This document shows positions 24,347 to 39,619 of a stretch of 64,000 nt of DNA, in pieces (positions within the stretch are counted from its first letter, which is position 1; each line of letters starts with the position of its first letter). The notes below the pieces were generated by a model. It did not search any database. It was given only the letters and a program-made list of their open reading frames with translations, and was not told the origin of the DNA. The DNA is taken from the NCBI GenBank assembly GCA_963978545.1, contig OZ021727.1, positions 20,863,943 through 20,927,942 on the forward strand, in the 5' to 3' direction. This stretch comes from Linyphia triangularis. Lineage: Eukaryota > Arthropoda > Arachnida > Araneae > Linyphiidae. The translations under genes were made by a program, and so were the position numbers.

Positions 24347-24900
24347 GGATATTTACTTTTTGACAAATTTAGGAAAAAATTAATGATTTTTTTTTTTCAT
24401 TTATTTAAATGCTTTCAAATGTATTAGGATTGATAATGTAAGTCGTAAAATAAAAGATTAAATAAACTCTGATACAATTAAAAAAAGCATGGAATTAAAT
24501 CTAAAAACAAAGGGGACTACACTCTTTTTTCAGACATCCCACAAATGTTTTAATTCTTTAATATGAAATTTTTTTGATTAATAATGAATTTAATAATGAC
24601 ACTTAGCAATTGAAATTCCATGACTTTTCTCAAATTTATGCACGTAACAACCTACAAAAATATGATTCATCAGGCAGTTATTATAGTTGATGTTTTAAAT
24701 ACCTATATCTAGAACGATTAAATGCACCAATCGGATCCAAACATCCTAAATAGAGAAAGCAAATCACCACGATTTATGCAATTAAAAGTGATAAACATGA
24801 CCAAATCACTTACCTTAAGACTTAAAAAAAAATCACTAAAATGACAGCCCCATCGCAGTGTTTTAAGAATAAACACCACAGTTTTGTTATATTCTTATTA
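22480..24900. other. No gene recognised; contains 39-T run
   Basis: AT-rich. T run at 24302-24340. Frames of 60-83 codons around 23388-23668 overlap on opposite strands and contain homopolymer stretches; they are not convincing. Confidence 0.5.
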
Positions 24901-24904
24901 CAGC

Positions 24905-25525
24905 AACCAATGGCAAAAAGATTGGAGTTGGAGACAGAAAGAACATTCCTACAATACTTCCAATTGTTAAACATTGATATACTTGTAGCGATGTGCGCTA
25001 ATGGCGAGTCGAACCGGGAACTCCTAAATCAGAAGACAGGCATGTTAACCACTAGGCAAAAGTTATTACTAGTGCCTAGGTAGGATATCTGTAATTTGTA
25101 CACGAGACCACCACATAGCCCTTCCCAGTGAGTCGTGAAGGGGTGAACGATTGCGTTGCTTGCGTGTGAGTTGAATGTCCCGGGTGCGTGTGGCAGTGAG
25201 TCCCCCGAGGTTGCTTACTGTGATAGTGTGGAAGTCGTGCAGTAGATGGCGCCACTGATGTGTTCGAATATACGCGTCACCAATGTAGCTATGTGCGCTA
25301 ACGGGGAGTCGAACTGGGGACTCCTAGATCAGAAGACAGGCACGTTAACCATTTGGCAAAAGTGATCAGTAGTACCTAGGTGCTGTATTTGTCATTTGTA
25401 CACTAGAACACCACATACTCTTATGGAAGATTGGAATTGGAAGCATAAGGAACATTCCTGCAATACTTCCAATTGTTAAACATTGATATACACTTATGGA
25501 AGATTGGAATCGGAGACACAAATAA
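24905..25525 (-). mobile_element. Duplicated tRNA-headed SINE segment, family H
   Basis: Two minus-strand tRNA-like heads lie at about 24990-25060 and 25290-25365. Read on the minus strand they show tggttaacatgcctgtc (A-box region) and ggttcgactcgcc or agttcgactcccc (B-box region). The blocks gcgctaa, cagaagacaggca and caccacata repeat about 300 bp apart. A flanking agattgga...acattcctgcaatacttcc block also repeats (24920, 25430, partly 25500), indicating segmental duplication. The spacer is GC-richer and contains gtagatggcgccac. A short plus-strand frame over this region is spurious. Confidence 0.7.
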
Positions 25526-25564
25526 CCTACCTTTTTAAATTCCTTAACATTCTTTGTTAGATTC

Positions 25565-27130
25565 CTTGTCAATTGTTAAAAATTTATATATTCTTATGGT
25601 TTTGGAAAGCATTGCCTTTGGCATAGTTAACACCAAACTGATCTTATAATGTTTCAAAGTTTTGTAGATGCCTGTAAATATTAAAAAAATGTCTTGAACT
25701 ATACTTATTTCTTACTACAAAATTATTTCTATGCGTTATATAGCATAGGATTGTAAAAGTTTTTTGATATACGAAAAATTATCTTTTGCATTCTAAGCAT
25801 ATCATACGTTGTAAAAGAGGAGAGAAAGTTCCCACTCACCAGCAGTGTGAGTAGGTGTTTTCGACATTTGCGTTAAAAATATAATGAATTCATCAATTTC
25901 ACTCCATTGCGTGTATTTTTAAATGCTTAAATATAAAACATTTCATTTTTAGATAGAATGTTTTAACAAATGATAAAAGATTTGTGAATATAAGCATTTA
26001 AATACAAGTAATTTCATGGTTTTCGAGAAATATATATTTATAATAAAATTTAAAGCATTACAAATTAATGAAAAATGATGCCAAATTGAGTTAGTTTTAA
26101 ATCCAAATATTTCCCCTTTCCCCCCCCCCCCCCCTTAAAAAATATTGTAACAATCCACTGTCAAAACACATAAAAAGCTGTCAGTTAAAGCCTGGGATTA
26201 TCAGGAATTTCAGTTCCCATCTTTCACTGTGGAATGTGTTACAAAATTTTGAAGTGATGTTTCGTCCGTTTCTTATGGTAATATGAAAATACGTCGTGAT
26301 ATCTTTTATCATATGTCATCTTCATGGCAGCTTTTAACTTGAAACATATTTATATAGTTTTTTTTTTACATGTAGTACAAAATATGGTGAAATATACTTG
26401 AAATTAAAGAATTTAATTTACCAGTACTATATAATAGTTTTAGATTGATTTTCGCTAAAAATTTTATTATTAATGCTTGTATTTAAGTGAGAAAAAAAGG
26501 CCTGGGAGGAAAATGCATGTTGTGTAATATTTTTATTAGGTTTTTTTGTTTCCCAATTATGAACATTCTTTAACGGGCTTTGATTTGTTCAAAGTCCTTA
26601 TAATCCGTTTAGTTGAAAATACTAAGTAAAGTAAAAACACATTCTACTATAAGATGAATACTAAAACTTGTAACTTCTTTCTATGTAAAGGTGGTTTTAA
26701 TTGTTCAAGGTTAAACTTAACTTACATCTTAAAAAAAAAAACTTACTTAACTTAAACAATCTGTGTATTACCTTATTTTTTTTAATTATTTATTACAACA
26801 AATATATATTAACTCGTTATTTTAATTAACTTTTATTTATAACACAATATAATTTTATTAAAATTTTTACCCGCGAAGTATTTATTTTCTCATATTCTTA
26901 CTTTACATTAAATCTTATATCATTTCATCAACTTTATTATATAAAAAAAAAAATGACATTTACGCTATCAAATGACTATTTCCTCTTAATTCTTGACATG
27001 CTAACACCTTCCGATTCACCAAATACTTAAATTATCAATTTCCTCAAATAAACTATCTACAAAACAACGAACAAAACTCTAAACTTCCAAAACAGTTTAA
27101 GGCCCCCTAAATCCCAAACTTAAGCATCTA
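25565..27130. other. No gene recognised
   Basis: AT-rich sequence with a 15-C run at 26120-26134 and a poly-A stretch near 26731. Nothing else supported until the GC-rich island that follows. Confidence 0.5.
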
Positions 27131-27149
27131 TTTATCGCTCTTTTTTCTT

Positions 27150-27308
27150 GGTGTCTAAATCCCGCCCCTCTCCCCTTTCTTTCCGTCTTCGCTCATGCGC
27201 AACTGAACTTTTCGCCTACGCAAGTAGCAAGCGCGCCCCGAGTTTAAAAAGGGGCTCACCCATGGAACCGCCCTCATTACTCCTGCGATCCCGACTGCTA
27301 AAGGATCC
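27150..27308 (+). promoter_or_regulatory. Candidate RNA polymerase II core promoter
   Basis: A GC-rich island rises abruptly from AT-rich flanks. In order it shows a C-rich Sp1-like box (cccgcccctctcccc, about 27162), an NRF-1-like catgcgcaactg (about 27194), a TATA-like tttaaaa at 27243-27249 and an initiator-like ctcattac with its A at 27276, 33 bases from the TATA start. The bases at +28 to +32 are GGATC, fitting the arthropod downstream promoter element RGWYV. The spacing of all three core elements is as expected. No expression evidence is available and hand-matched motifs can arise by chance. Confidence 0.45.
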
Positions 27309-27488
27309 GACCATTTTGACCCCCTCCAATTTACAGGGAGCGAACAGGTCGCCACTGACCACCACTGAAGAACTTAAGAGAAAAAAAAGTCCGAATCGGA
27401 TCGACTCTCTTTAAGGCTTCATTAAAGAAATCTTCTTAGTTTTGTTAAAGTTTCGAAACTTTGTTTTCTGTTTGGATTCAAGTTTAAG
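27276..27488 (+). other. Candidate 5' first exon (mostly untranslated)
   Basis: If transcription starts at 27276, a ~213-base first exon could end at 27488 with the strong donor AAG|GTAAGA (intron from 27489). A plus-strand frame (27148 to 27414; begins with GTG, not ATG) is Ser/Pro/Arg-rich and ends before the donor. An opposite frame is also open, so coding is doubtful; a 5' untranslated exon is more likely. No partner exon with matching acceptor could be identified in the following 36 kb, so the gene, if any, continues outside or its exons are unrecognisable to me. Confidence 0.3.
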
Positions 27489-27489
27489 G

Positions 27490-28840
27490 TAAGAAAGTTT
27501 TCTAAAAGTTTTTTTTTGTGTGAAATAAAGTAGTTGATATTTTTTTTTAAATGATACTTGCTTAATCACCATGCTTTACAGATAAAATTAAATGCTTATA
27601 AAAGTTTGTTTATTCTATATTGCTATTAAAAATTAATTTTTAGTATCGCGGATATTTGTTATCAGCGAACGGATAACAACTAAACGATTAATAGAATCAG
27701 AGAAAGGATCAAAATATTTTTTTTTTTTTTTTTTTAATTTACTTGTTGCTTCAGCTGTAATATAAATTTATTTTCTTATCTCTGCTTATAAGTTAAGCAG
27801 TTACATAAATGAAAATTTAAAACGTTTCGTAAATTTATTTCTAAACTTCATCTAAAATAAAAACTATTTTTATTATCTTTGAAATAAAAATGAATATATT
27901 ATTAATACATTAATGAAAGAAGTATTATTATTATTTTTATTTTTTGGTTAAACAAAAATTTCATTTCTGATTATAAGCCTTCATAATTTAGATTATGTGT
28001 ATTAAGTAATCCAATACAATCCAAGCAAATTAAGCTTTATTTTAAAAGTGTAGTTTTTAATTTTTAATTCGAATTATTTAGTGGGTGATATATTTATTGT
28101 GGGAGATGTATTATATTTATATATTTATTATTGTTACGTGCGCATTATCACCGAACTTTCCTATTTAATGCAGGAAGTGCTTTCAGTTTTACTGATAATA
28201 TTCAACAGATTCACATAATGAGTTTACATTGTTGGATGTGTGTGTAATTCTTGAAGTTAAACATATAATTAATTGACCATTAACGTAAAACTATTCTATA
28301 TTTTAATCCGTTAAATTAAAAAATATTATTTTATTGGCAGCTGGTCAGCTAGATTTGAGCTGCGATGGAAAATTTTTATTAAAAATATTTTCATTATTTT
28401 CTGTTAACAAGAACTACAAATTTGTTAACGTTATAAAGTATAACATTATTCCTTACATTTCATATTCGCTCTTTTATCATTTATATAGTTTTTCTATTAA
28501 GCACATAATTAGATTCGAAATAGAAAAGCAACAAGTTAACATGGGAAAACTTTTCTTTTGACTTACAGAATTTAATTTACATTCCTTTCAACTGTTTAAA
28601 CAACAACAACAACTATTAATAAATATAGCTCTAATAATATTAAGACTTCGCTTTGGTTGTTTAATATACATTTCTTATACTATTATATTACGATTAAACA
28701 AATAAACTCTCCTGCAAAAAACTGTGAGGAAAGAAGAAACTGCAGGAAATTAACGCGTAAGAAACATCTCCACAAAAACATGCTTTTTCTTGAATTTCCG
28801 TAAACTTTTATATTTCTCCAGTGGTTATCTAAGGTCTTGA
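27490..28840. other. No feature recognised; possible intron
   Basis: AT-rich with T runs at 27718-27735. If the upstream promoter and donor are real this would be intron. Nothing coding is supported. Confidence 0.4.
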
Positions 28841-28844
28841 TTCC

Positions 28845-29232
28845 TCTAAGAATTTCTGAATTTATATATTGTCTTTAAGAATAAGCGTAATGTTGAATGT
28901 TTTATTTATTTTACAGTAATAAATTATAATACAAAGATTAATCTAAGAATGTTTGAATTTATACGTTGCCTTTAGAAGTAAGCGTACTGTTGAATTTTTA
29001 TTTATTTTTAAGTAATAGTTTATGATGAAACGATTCATCTAAGGATTTCTGAATTTTTATGTTGTCTTTAAAAATAAGCATACTGTTGATTTTTTTTTTT
29101 TTTATTCATTTTCAAATGATTGTTCATGATAAATTAATCTAAGAACTTTTTAATTTATATGCTGTCTTTAAGAATAAGTTTATTGTTAAATTTCTATTTA
29201 TTTTAAAGTAATAGATTATAATAATAAAAAAA
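28845..29232. repeat. ~97-bp tandem array (four units)
   Basis: Units begin with tctaagaat or tctaagga near 28845, 28941, 29037 and 29140. Each continues with gtctttaa.aataag, tgttgaat and a T-rich ttatttattt segment. Units are diverged, and the third has an expanded T run. Confidence 0.85.
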
Positions 29233-29234
29233 AA

Positions 29235-30410
29235 AAAAAATTCAAATCTATTATACTTTACTGCATGGATTAGTTTAATATTAACGCTAAATTTAACATT
29301 TTGAAGTTTTATCTGATGTTTACACCCTATCTTCAACTCTCCATTTAAAATTAATTTCAGATCAAGTGAACGCGATTTAGTATAACGTTTCATATTTAGA
29401 GTTGGATTTTCGTTGACTTATTTGTACGTGTATAGCTTTCTTTTAGATCGATCATAAAGCGGAACAATGACTTAAGAGTAAAATTTTGGGAAATTAAGGT
29501 AGACGTGTCATAAGTATAATTTAATTACAGAAAACAATGACAATTTCAAGATAAAACCTTCTCTATGCCAAAACGTCATTGCGACGTTGAAAAAATATGT
29601 GATTGCAACCTCACATGAGAACACAACGACAATTCTGTGGTTTTCAAGAGAATAGTGACATAAATTCTTGTAAAAACTTTATACAAATCTCTTGAAAAAC
29701 GACATAGCTGTGTAATTTTAATTGTAACAGTAACGAAGCTGTATCTTGAAGTGGTAATTATTGTAGCAGAACAGCGACGTAAATGTGCATTTTTGAGTCT
29801 AGTAATATACCGTCGAAATAAAATCGTGAATTTTTTTATTGGCAAGTTCTAAGTGCGTAAGATTAGTTTACGCTATAGTTTATATTAATTAGAAATATTT
29901 AATTACAGCAAATAAGTTCATTCCAAATATGTATGTAGATAATAAAATAAAAAAAAAATAGGGAATTGTCAGATAGTTATAATTGCAATAATACCTATAT
30001 ACTTTCAACATCACAACATCTGATGTAGCATTGTGAAGCCAATTCTGGCAAAATTAAGCTTTTAAAATCAATCTTGAGAGGAAAGCAAATTAAATCTTTT
30101 GTAAGAATGTGTGTTAAATATCTTTCTGGTGCTTACCTTAGGTAAGCTCTGTAGTCCCATCCTTTAAACCTTCATTCACAACACCATCGTCTGTTATTTC
30201 TTCACAATTTTGCATTTAGTTTGATTATAAAACACTGATTTTGCTTTCAACAAGTGTCCAAAATACGGCTGAACCGAAAAAACGTTTTAAGATTAATACA
30301 TAAGTTAGAAATTAAGTCACGCGTTTATTATTTTGAAAAAAGTAGCCGGAGAAGTATTCATACCTCAATATATCTGTCTACCCATAGTTTGTAATAAAAA
30401 TCTGTATTCT
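29235..30410. other. No gene recognised
   Basis: AT-rich. Between 29560 and 29800 there are loosely repeated acgac.....tgtgg/agctgt motifs which may be an old tandem repeat. An 89-codon minus-strand frame here has no known features. Confidence 0.4.
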
Positions 30411-30419
30411 GCCGTTTCT

Positions 30420-30868
30420 ATTAGCACCAATTCGCTGGCCAACATTGCTCGATACTGGCCAATCCCGATATGGACCTTTGGCGACTGGCCGTTGTTACGG
30501 ATCTTGGCCAATCTCGTCCAATGCTGGATAAAATATACTGGAAGTTTGGAAATGTTGATGCATAGTTTTGTTGTTGTTATTGTTGCTTATGCTCCATGTC
30601 AGACGAAATCAATGAGTCCGTTAATTCTAAGAAAGTCGTGTGTGAGAATAGAATTATAATATAATCCATAGTTTTGAAATTGAAAATATATTTTTTTAAG
30701 AAATCTCGGATTTCTAAGGAATACGTTCTGTAATATTTTTGACATGTTTATTAATTAAAAAAAAAAAAAAAATACTGCATTTTGGAACGATGCTCAATTT
30801 ACACATGGATTGGCAAATTTGCCCAGCAACCCTGTTTCCGACATTGGCCAATACTTAAGTGCTACTTA
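30420..30868 (+). mobile_element. Family K repeat, copy 2
   Basis: Shares gccgttgttacggat, tactggaag, ccgacattggccaat and terminal agtgctac with copy 1. It is longer than copy 1 because of inserted sequence around 30560-30660. The motif ggccaat with flanking tcg repeats several times near the start. Oriented opposite to copy 3 370 bp downstream. A 108-codon open frame here overlaps the repeat and is not treated as a gene. Confidence 0.65.
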
Positions 30869-30941
30869 TGGTGTTAAACACAGAAGTCATATCTAAATGA
30901 GAAAATGACAGTTTAAAGTTTAACTTCGTGTTGGTGATGCT

Positions 30942-31143
30942 AACTTATTGACTAACGTATTAACTTTATGATATGACTTATTGACTAAAGTATTAGCTTT
31001 ATGATATGACTTATTGACTAACGTATTAACTTTATGATATGACTTATTGACTAAAGTATTAACTTTATGATATGACTTTTTGACTAACGTATTAACTTTA
31101 TGATATGATTTTATTGACTAACGTATTAACTTTTAAAATATGA
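30942..31143. repeat. 33-bp tandem array with alternating variants
   Basis: Six copies of a 33-bp unit (gacttattgactaacg, then tattaactttatgatat). The first five alternate between actaacg and actaaag, so a 66-bp higher-order unit seems to have been duplicated. It lies between two oppositely oriented family K copies. Confidence 0.93.
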
Positions 31144-31243
31144 CCATTGAACTTCACCTCTATGTAGAACAAATTGCAGATAACCACTTGGAAACAATAA
31201 ATTCGTTTGACCATATGATGTAGATACGACACGGCAGTATCCC

Positions 31244-31587
31244 AGGTAGCACAGAGATATCGGCTAATGTCAGAAACATGGATTCTGGATATATTGCCAG
31301 TCCGTGCCGAACCTCGAGCATCGTTCTAAAATACACGATATTATTATTATTATTATTTTAAATAAACATGTCAAAACCATCACAAAACATATTTTTTTAT
31401 CCATCCGTCCTTTCTTATAAAAATATACTTTCATTTTAAAACTCCTCATAAACATTTCAAAACTTTCCAGCCTATTTTACTCAGCACTGGGTGAGATTGA
31501 CCAAGATCGGTTGTAACTGTCAGTCTACAGCGGTTCACATCGGGATTGGCCAGCGTCGAGTCGATATTAGCCAGCGGATTTGTGCTG
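31244..31587 (-). mobile_element. Family K repeat, copy 3 (reversed)
   Basis: Reverse complement of family K: begins aggtagcacagagatatcggctaatgtc-like and ends gatattagccagcgg, then tgtgctgc. Includes ttcttataaaaatata, corresponding to the core of copy 1. Together with copy 2 it forms an inverted pair. Confidence 0.65.
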
Positions 31588-31589
31588 CA

Positions 31590-34251
<2,662 letters not shown>

Positions 34252-34379
34252 AATTTAAATATTTCTACTTTTATGAGAAATGGCCTTTCTTCTCTCAATA
34301 GTTCTTTTCTATTAAAACAGTACGTTGGTAAAATACATTCTCTGAGAAAATTAATATTAATTTTACCCATCCTTCCAAA

Positions 34380-34675
34380 ACACATTCGAGGACACTTCTC
34401 AAAAATCAGCCACCGAGCGCAACAGGCCCAACAAACACAATACTACAAACCAAGTCTACGTTCCAGAACCAGCAGAAGGATTGGCCAAAACTTGTACGCC
34501 TTCGTAATTAATTAAGTGCAGGCACCGGCGTAATTGCTTCGCTAGATAAAACAACACGCTGAGTAGAATTTCATGACATCCCAAGGGAAGAAGTGAGAAA
34601 GTGTGGCGAGATAAGCGCCAGCACTCGATTTCCAGGTGGTGACAGTGCTGGAGCGAGGAAAGATAAACACGTGTT
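34380..34675. other. GC-richer patch of unknown role
   Basis: Base composition changes sharply relative to the (TA)n tract upstream and the TG-rich DNA downstream. It contains gagataagcgcc and agataa (GATA-type motifs) and an acacgtgt E-box-type motif at 34669-34676. The last part of a short plus-strand frame lies here without known motif. A regulatory element or old exon is possible. Confidence 0.25.
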
Positions 34676-34689
34676 TTTTTTTTATTGAG

Positions 34690-36585
34690 GTGGGACGTGG
34701 AATGTGGATGGTTAGTAAAATTGTATTATGTTAGGGATGAAATTTCAAATTTTGGGGAAGAAATTCGAGAGATTTTCTGTATTTCAACCGAGAAAAATTG
34801 TATTTTTATTCTTCATGTTTTGAAGAGGAGTGTTTGGCTTAATTGTCTAGATTATAGAGTTGTTGAGCGAAGTGTATAGAAGTTATAGTGTAAAGTGTTT
34901 ATATTATAACAGTGTACGCAGTTATGATGCTTGGTTTTGTGGTATATAGTGTTAAAATGTGTGGTGCTTGTGATTAACGTTTAATTTTCAAAAAGCTGTA
35001 TGAAAAGACCACTGATCAATTTGACCTGAATATAGTAAAGAAGATAAAAATGGGACGGCATAAAAAATTATTTCGAACTTTTTTTCCTTATTCCATACCA
35101 TTTTCCCGTTCTTCGTATACAATTAGGTCTAATTTCCTGTCATTCTGACCAACGGTTCTCTTTTGACAATTTGTTGAAAGTTGAACTTAAATTATAATCA
35201 CAGTGTACATAGTAATATAATGTAGTGTTATATGGTGTGTATGGTTTGACATTGTTAAGTGTTATTAGTGATAGTGTTATTGTTTATTGTGTTATAGCAT
35301 ATAGCGTTTTATTATATAGTGTTTTATTTTATAATTTTCTAGTTATATGCTGTTAGATTGTGTAGATGTGTTAGTATGCGATTTAACACTATAAAGTGTT
35401 AAATTCATGTAGTGTTATATTGTAAGGACTATAATGTATTGATAGTATTGTTTAATGCTGCATGGGTATTAAAGTCTATAGCGATATTACAAGAAAAATC
35501 CACTCCTAAATTTGTAAAAATGTATTATTTGTTCAAATTGTATGAATAAATATCTACAGGATGAATTTCAATTAATGATTATCAAGTGGAATTAAGTGGC
35601 TCTTGTTAGCAGATATCGTCAATAAAAAAAAACTTAAGAAAAGTTTTTTTTTTTCTGTTGTTAAAAATGTTAGTTGAAAAAAAGATATGAAACCATTATT
35701 AGGTTGTTTTTGCTAATTTTTGAACTACAATAATATGATGAAAAAGAAATAAAGAAATTATTATGAAGAGAAATAAATAAATGTTTATTGTAACATAAAG
35801 AACTGCCAAAGGGAGTTAAAAATCCAGAATTTTACAAAGACAATTACGTCTATAGTTAGTTTTGAAGAAAATACACCACCTACAATTATTTATGTGAAGA
35901 CTTTTAAGTGTTTTGATAACATTAAAACAATATTTTTAGTTGTCTCTGTTGTTTAAAAATAACTTATACATTAAAATCCCCTCACAGTAATTATATTTGA
36001 AATGTGTGCCTTATCAAGGAAAAGTGATAAAATCTTAGAAGAAAAAAACCTGTTTTCTAATAATAATGTTTTTTGTATAGTAGATAGCTTCTTATTGATC
36101 CTTTTTTTTTTTTTCGTATTAGTTTACAAATTTTATCATATAAAAGAGCAACACATGTACCATATATTTTTTCGTAAGATTTTTTTAATACTTATTAGTA
36201 AAAAATTAAAACAGTCAGTACCTGACACAAAATAATTTTGTTTGCTATCAAGTTTGTAATTCTTCAATCATTTTTCCATGGCTCTTTTTGTCAAATTACA
36301 CTTATCATCATCATATTGCAATAGTTACAGTTATATATTAATTGTCATAAGCTATTAGTACACCCCATGAATCATCTAATTTCACGCAATTATTAAATTT
36401 CACATAATCATTACTTGATGTTTTTTTTTTTTTTTTTTTTTTTGTACTATTAATAAGTAGGTAACAAATTACTCATCATTTCGTTGTTGCCGAACTATCA
36501 TAAGTATCTAAATGACTTATATTTAGAAAAAAGTCGACAGGTTCAAATTCAGTGATGAAAGTATTAATAGATCTTTAAAGACCTT
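34690..36585. other. No gene; degenerate tagtgttat-rich stretch
   Basis: From about 34870 to 35450 the plus strand is enriched in TAGTGTTAT-like words without a fixed period (cryptic simple sequence). The rest is AT-rich with a T run at 36421-36443. A 77-codon frame at 36.0 kb is hydrophobic with an F/L-rich stretch encoded by a T run and is not convincing. Confidence 0.5.
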
Positions 36586-36587
36586 TT

Positions 36588-36985
36588 AAAATCCCTTATA
36601 TTAACTTCGATTTTGTGTGTAGTTGTGTGTAAGTGGGTGGATGGTTGTGTATGTCGATGGCGAGCAAGTCTGCGGAGGCCTAGCAAACCCCCTTGCTGTC
36701 ATCCAGTCGGTCTGAAACTTGGCAGATGAATTCGATTGCGATGACAATGTATTCTATCAAATTTGGAGGCTGTTACTGTCATTAAAAGGTCGCCTTTACG
36801 GACTACTAATGAACCCACTTGCCGTCATCCTTTCGCGTTAAAATAGCATTTAACAGACCATTGAAGAAACTCTTTCTTATTGCCAATATTTTTTTTTAAT
36901 AAATAAATAATACAATTGTTTTAATCAGAATAAATAAAAGATGTTTGGATGTGAGTGCCTAAATTCAAGTTCATTTTTAATAAAT
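36588..36985 (+). mobile_element. Family D repeat, copy 2
   Basis: Best same-strand match to copy 1: tatattaacttcgatttt, gtatgtcgatgg, tctgcggaggcctagc, ggtctgaaacttggcagat and aaaaggtcgcctttacgga. It extends further right (aagaaactctttcttattgcc, aaaagatgtttgga), and this distal part matches the reversed fragment at 47.3 kb. Confidence 0.75.
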
Positions 36986-36989
36986 AAAT

Positions 36990-37610
36990 TTTTTAACGTA
37001 GTTTGCCGCACATTTTCCTGATACAAATGTTTTTGATTTTTAAAATTAGATGCAAACACCAAGCACGTGCTGTTTACAGAATCAGCGCTGTGTAAAACGC
37101 GTGAATATAAAACGCGTGAATATCGGCGCGTGAATATAAAAATTCACAATGCATATAAAGGATTTAAATTAAAAACTTTGTGTTTATGGATTATATTATT
37201 TATATTGTATAAAAGATGCCGGCCTTCATGATAAAGGCCTTGTTCTTATGTTAAAGATTGAGACCCACAAGTTGGTACTTTCTTTTATACCTGTTGACAG
37301 GCGCTTTGGGAGCCATTGGCAAACAACTTTTGATTGTATGAATATTCCCCAAGAGAACACAGAAAGAGGAATGACCACTGTTAAAAAGAGAGATCAAACG
37401 AGAGGAGGAAACTTTTTTTTACAATGAACATCAAAATATCCCTTGGAGACTTTTTTGCAGAAAAAGATATTTTTCCGACTCTTATGCTTCACAAGTTACA
37501 AATAAATATGAAATGAGTGAACAAAAAATGAAAAGGTAGTTTGAGGGAACGTCCGCAAATTGCACCATATTTTTGCAGAAGGAAAGTTTGAAGTAACGTG
37601 AATATGGGAT
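36990..37610. other. No gene; short gcgtgaatat repeats
   Basis: Three near-tandem copies of gcgtgaatat occur at about 37097-37137, adjacent to a cacgtg motif at 37065. Otherwise no feature was identified. Confidence 0.45.
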
Positions 37611-37612
37611 AT

Positions 37613-38116
37613 CAGGGGTGTAACTAGACGCTTCGCTTGGGGGGGGGGAGAGGCTGAGACAGTCTTATATATTTTTTTATTTTTAATATATTGATTTTTT
37701 GAATGTTGATGAAAGTGAAAGAGAAAAATTGTATTTTTTATATAAGAAATACTTTAATTAATCTAAATTTTAGTTAATAAATGGAAAGCAAACTGAGCAA
37801 AGAGTTACGTTATTTTTTAAGAGATGCTCAACTTACTAATTACTTGTTTACAAAATTAAGTCCAACATTTTAGAATTTTTTTTTCTGGAAATTTTATCTA
37901 GAACCATGTCATTAGATATTTTTATGTGTCTATGATAGACAAAAGTAATTCTAAAAATAAATATTTTAGCATTTTGCATCCTAGACCCCTTTAAATGAGT
38001 ATATTATGAATAATTTGCAAGTAACTCCAACATTAGAAATTTAAAGTAATTTTTTTCTAGATTCTCAGGGAGGGTGGGGCTGCAACCCTATTAGCTCCCC
38101 TTTAGATACGCCACTG
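37613..38116. mobile_element. hAT-like MITE, 504 bp
   Basis: Ends are inverted: CAGGGGTGTAACTAGA at the left and TTTAGATACGCCACTG at the right (consensus CAGKGGYGTA-C-A-A). Flanking 8-mers TGGGATAT and TGGGACAC match at 6 of 8, fitting an aged hAT 8-bp duplication. A G run (37639-37648) follows the left end. Interior is AT-rich and non-coding. Confidence 0.78.
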
Positions 38117-38124
38117 TGGGACAC

Positions 38125-39615
38125 TTAAAACCTGTCTGTATGTCTTTCAAAATCTCTGCATTCTGCAAAATAGAACGTTTGGGCTGCTCTATCCAGTGAA
38201 CGGATCATAAAGCACTTTTTCATTAGGAAAATGATCAACTCATTCCACTGTATACAGATTTTATAACAATTTGTTGCCACATTTCAATATTGTAATTAAT
38301 TTTTTTTTAAGCATGTGCATTCAAAATTCCTCACCTGTTTATCCAACCTACCACTTGCCTATTCTTTCAGTCACTCACTGCTTCGCTGTTATGTTAACTC
38401 AAAATTAGAAAGACTTTTCTGAAAAACCATGTTGGTGGTCATTTTTAAGGAGTAACAGCAGCCATTCTATTGAAGATTCAAATCAAGTATGTGTCCTTAA
38501 GGAGTCACTATCATGGAACTAATAAGATTATTTGATATTATTAAACTTATTTATATGCTTAAACTCTGTTTTATAATAGGGTTTTAGTCAGGGAATTTTG
38601 GTTTAAAATTAGGATATCACCACACTTAAACTCCCTATTTCTAGTAACTACGCTCTTATTCTAGCGTTGTTGAAGAATATCAACCTTAACCACTATTTTC
38701 AATTATGGTTTTTGTTTACCTTCGAATCCATTCTGTTATCCTAATATGCCATTTTAAACTTTCATGATATTGTTCTGACGGTCGCTTGTGAGAAAAGAAA
38801 AAGGGCTCTGATATAAGCTCTACGATATTTTTAGATGTTTTATAGCTAATTTCCAATGGTGATTTTTACTTACATTTGTCACGTACTGTTGACTGTATTT
38901 TGTTTATTAGTTATTACTAAGACGTTTTGTGCCTGCATTAGTTTTCAGTAGGAGGTATAACTGTTTCACTTTAGCAAGGTATTAGAACAGAAATAGTTAA
39001 TGTTTAATACATAATATTTAATACACGCTAATTTCAGGGTTATGTACCGATGAGTATTGAACTTAATAAATATAAATATTAACCTCATGTTGATACTGTA
39101 AACTTTTCTAGTAGATGTATTTTCAACAATGAGTATACTTGTCAGAAGTTGAAAAATAGTTCAGGTTGAAGAGCTGTCTTGATAAAAGATTTTCTAGCTT
39201 TTCTTCTATGAGATAGTCAAATACATTACATGTACCTATTAAAATACTCCGAGAAAGCATCTCTTCCTTAAAGTTTTACCGTAGTCCCTCTCAGTAGTCT
39301 CATTTGTCCTATATTAACAATCTATATTTTGGAGCAGTGTAACATGTGTGTGGCACTTCCACACACAAAAAAATCCTTTAGGAGAATATAGAATGCAACA
39401 GTTTTTTTTTTCTTCTATCATAATATAGACTTCCATTTGCTTTATGTTAATGCAGCACTAAAAGAAGTAATTTAAATCTACAAATAACAAAAAATGCACT
39501 TGCAATTTTATCTATAATAAATTTTTTGCAAAATGTAAATCTTTTAATATTTTGAAAATATACCTTTACATTATTTCTCTAATATATTTTTACTTAGTAT
39601 TTTTTTCTAATTTAT
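38125..39615. other. No feature recognised
   Basis: AT-rich with modest complexity. A ~10-bp hairpin (tgtgtggcactt/ccacacac) lies near 39348-39367. No gene supported. Confidence 0.45.
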
Positions 39616-39619
39616 TTAA

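Noticed and set aside
24841..25083. 80-codon frame with Gln/Glu-rich middle
   Set aside because: Runs antisense through a tRNA-headed SINE and its duplicated flank.
30333..30659. 108-codon open frame
   Set aside because: Overlaps family K copy 2 and does not persist in the other K copies.
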